DNA from: an uncultured Prevotellaceae bacterium
Lineage (GTDB): Bacteria > Bacteroidota > Bacteroidia > Bacteroidales > Bacteroidaceae
Assembly (NCBI GenBank): GCA_946407325.1
Contig: CAMJNN010000059.1
Coordinates: 1 to 7,571 of the forward strand
Length of the DNA: 7,571 nucleotides
Direction: 5' to 3'
Shown here: one piece after another, positions 6,859 to 7,571 of the stretch
Numbering within the stretch: the stretch's first letter is position 1
How the letters are laid out: the number at the start of each line of letters is the position of its first letter
Notes under the pieces: model-generated
Told to the model about the DNA's origin: nothing
The model's database searches: none
The model's input: the letters and a program-made list of their open reading frames with translations, nothing else
Translations under genes and position numbers: made by a program

Positions 6859-7464
6859 TTAATTGGAAAGCTGATGAATCAACATTGACAGGTTAGCGGT
6901 AAACATTCTCACGGCAATGGCCAGCAAGATGATGCCAAAGAATTTACGAATGACATAAATGCCAGTTTTACCAAAGAAACGCTCCACTTTATCAGACATA
7001 TGCAAAACCACATATACCCATATCATATTCAAAACAATAGCAATCAATATATTGATATCCCATGCCTCAGCCCTCAGCGCCAAGATGGTAGTAAAGGTAG
7101 CAGAGCCTGCCAACAGAGGAAACACCAATGGCACCAGCGTAGCATCCTTTGTAGGACCAGCATTCTTGAAAATCTCAATGTCCAGAATCATCTCCAGCGC
7201 CATGAAGAACAGGATGAAAGCACCTGCCACGGCGAACGACTGTATATCTACACTGAAAAGTTGTAATATAGAAAGACCCACATAGAAGAAGCCCAGCATG
7301 AACAAGGTGGCCAGTACGGTGGCCTTCGTTGCATTGACCTTCAAGCCCTTCGCCTTCAAATCAAGGATAATGGGTAATGAGCCGATGATATCAATCACGA
7401 TCAACAACGAGATAGTACATCTGACAACTTCCAGAATATCAAACTTTGACAACATTTCCAGCAT
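6859..7464 (-). CDS. MarC family integral membrane protein
   Basis: This 201-residue hydrophobic protein has about six membrane segments (roughly residues 12-34, 47-69, 75-94, 109-130, 137-156 and 172-195). It has the MarC-family signatures DIIGSLPIIL (25-34) near the N-terminus and FPLLAGSATFTTIL (115-128) in the fourth segment, where many MarC proteins have AGPG. Its length fits the family (about 195-220 aa). Despite the name, the molecular role is unknown, and the early link to multiple antibiotic resistance is not generally accepted. It is an inner-membrane protein. It is encoded between guaA and the glucan operon on the same strand, but 156 nt and a separate promoter stand between it and the debranching enzyme, so a functional link is not implied. 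The ATG at 7464 has a GGAG motif 7 nt upstream. Confidence 0.85.
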   Translation of the reverse strand: MLEMLSKFDILEVVRCTISLLIVIDIIGSLPIILDLKAKGLKVNATKATVLATLFMLGFFYVGLSILQLFSVDIQSFAVAGAFILFFMALEMILDIEIFKNAGPTKDATLVPLVFPLLAGSATFTTILALRAEAWDINILIAIVLNMIWVYVVLHMSDKVERFFGKTGIYVIRKFFGIILLAIAVRMFTANLSMLIHQLSN

Positions 7465-7470
7465 AGCATT

Positions 7471-7478
7471 TCTCCTCT
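7471..7478 (-). promoter_or_regulatory. Shine-Dalgarno-like site before the MarC gene
   Basis: AGAGGAGA on the - strand places GGAG 7 nt before the ATG at 7464. An out-of-frame ATG at 7469 overlaps the region (ATGCTATG), and the purine-rich site helps choose 7464. Confidence 0.45.
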
Positions 7479-7498
7479 ATCTTTAGAATTTGAGACTG

Positions 7499-7532
7499 CA
7501 AAAATAGTGAATATTTATGAATTTTCATCAAA
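7499..7532 (-). promoter_or_regulatory. Candidate promoter of the MarC gene
   Basis: On the - strand, TTTG (7532-7529) and TATTTTTG (7506-7499) fit the Bacteroidetes -33/-7 boxes. The 22-nt spacer is a little longer than usual. The predicted start near 7492 would leave a leader of about 28 nt. Confidence 0.4.
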
Positions 7533-7547
7533 AACATAGGAGATTTT

Positions 7548-7571
7548 TCACTCCCATTCGATGGTCGATGG
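7548..7571 (-). CDS. guaA: GMP synthase, extreme C-terminus (partial)
   Basis: Read on the - strand from the window edge, the frame gives P-S-T-I-E-W-E followed by TGA. This is the characteristic end of glutamine-hydrolysing GMP synthase (E. coli GuaA ends PPGTIEWE). Only seven codons and the stop are in the window. The enzyme converts XMP to GMP in purine synthesis. The call rests on a short but distinctive motif. Confidence 0.75.
   Translation of the reverse strand, partial: PSTIEWE

Noticed and set aside
7537..7555. Possible guaA terminator: GGGAG pairing with CTCCT across the stop codon on the - strand
   Set aside because: Only five pairs including a G-T, with an AT-rich loop and a weakly placed T-run. 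Too weak to call.

Overview
The window is a piece of a Bacteroidetes chromosome, most likely from the Prevotella/Bacteroides group (Bacteroidales). The evidence is a DUF4270 lipoprotein, a single-domain GT5 'glycogen synthase' of the type found in this phylum, a debranching enzyme whose opening residues match my memory of Bacteroidales homologues, and -33/-7 promoter boxes of the Bacteroidetes form (TTTG / TAnnTTTG). I would lean to Prevotellaceae, but this cannot be proved from the window.

Layout. On the + strand, the 3' part of a glgA-type gene (1-351) is followed by a DUF4270 lipoprotein gene (about 383-1966). They converge on a three-gene block on the - strand, with a strong bidirectional hairpin terminator (1986-2019) between the two blocks. 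Reading along the - strand, the block runs: GH133-type amylo-alpha-1,6-glucosidase (6702 down to 4759), a two-domain GT4/GT5-like glycosyltransferase (4741-3476) and a GH57 alpha-amylase-type enzyme (3456-2038). The gaps are only 17 and 19 nt, so these three are almost certainly one operon. Upstream of it are a MarC-family membrane protein (7464-6859) and the last seven codons plus stop of guaA (7571-7548), both also on the - strand.

The genes fit one theme: making and remodelling an intracellular alpha-glucan (glycogen-like) store. The GT4 enzyme probably extends alpha-1,4 chains, the debranching enzyme removes alpha-1,6 branches, and the GH57 enzyme cleaves or transfers alpha-glucan. The GT5 fragment looks like a synthase N-terminal half with no C-terminal nucleotide-binding half. 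The cluster does not look horizontally acquired, and I see no mobile element, RNA gene or CRISPR array.

The points most worth a second look are: an imperfect palindrome overlapping the -33 box of a consensus-like promoter in front of the operon; Asn where GH133 enzymes usually carry the general-acid Asp; a histone-H1-like Lys/Ala/Pro tail plus coiled coil on the GH57 enzyme; the half-length GlgA beside a complete synthase-like GT4; and two Shine-Dalgarno-like sites in a phylum that generally does not use them. None of these amounts to a wholly new system.
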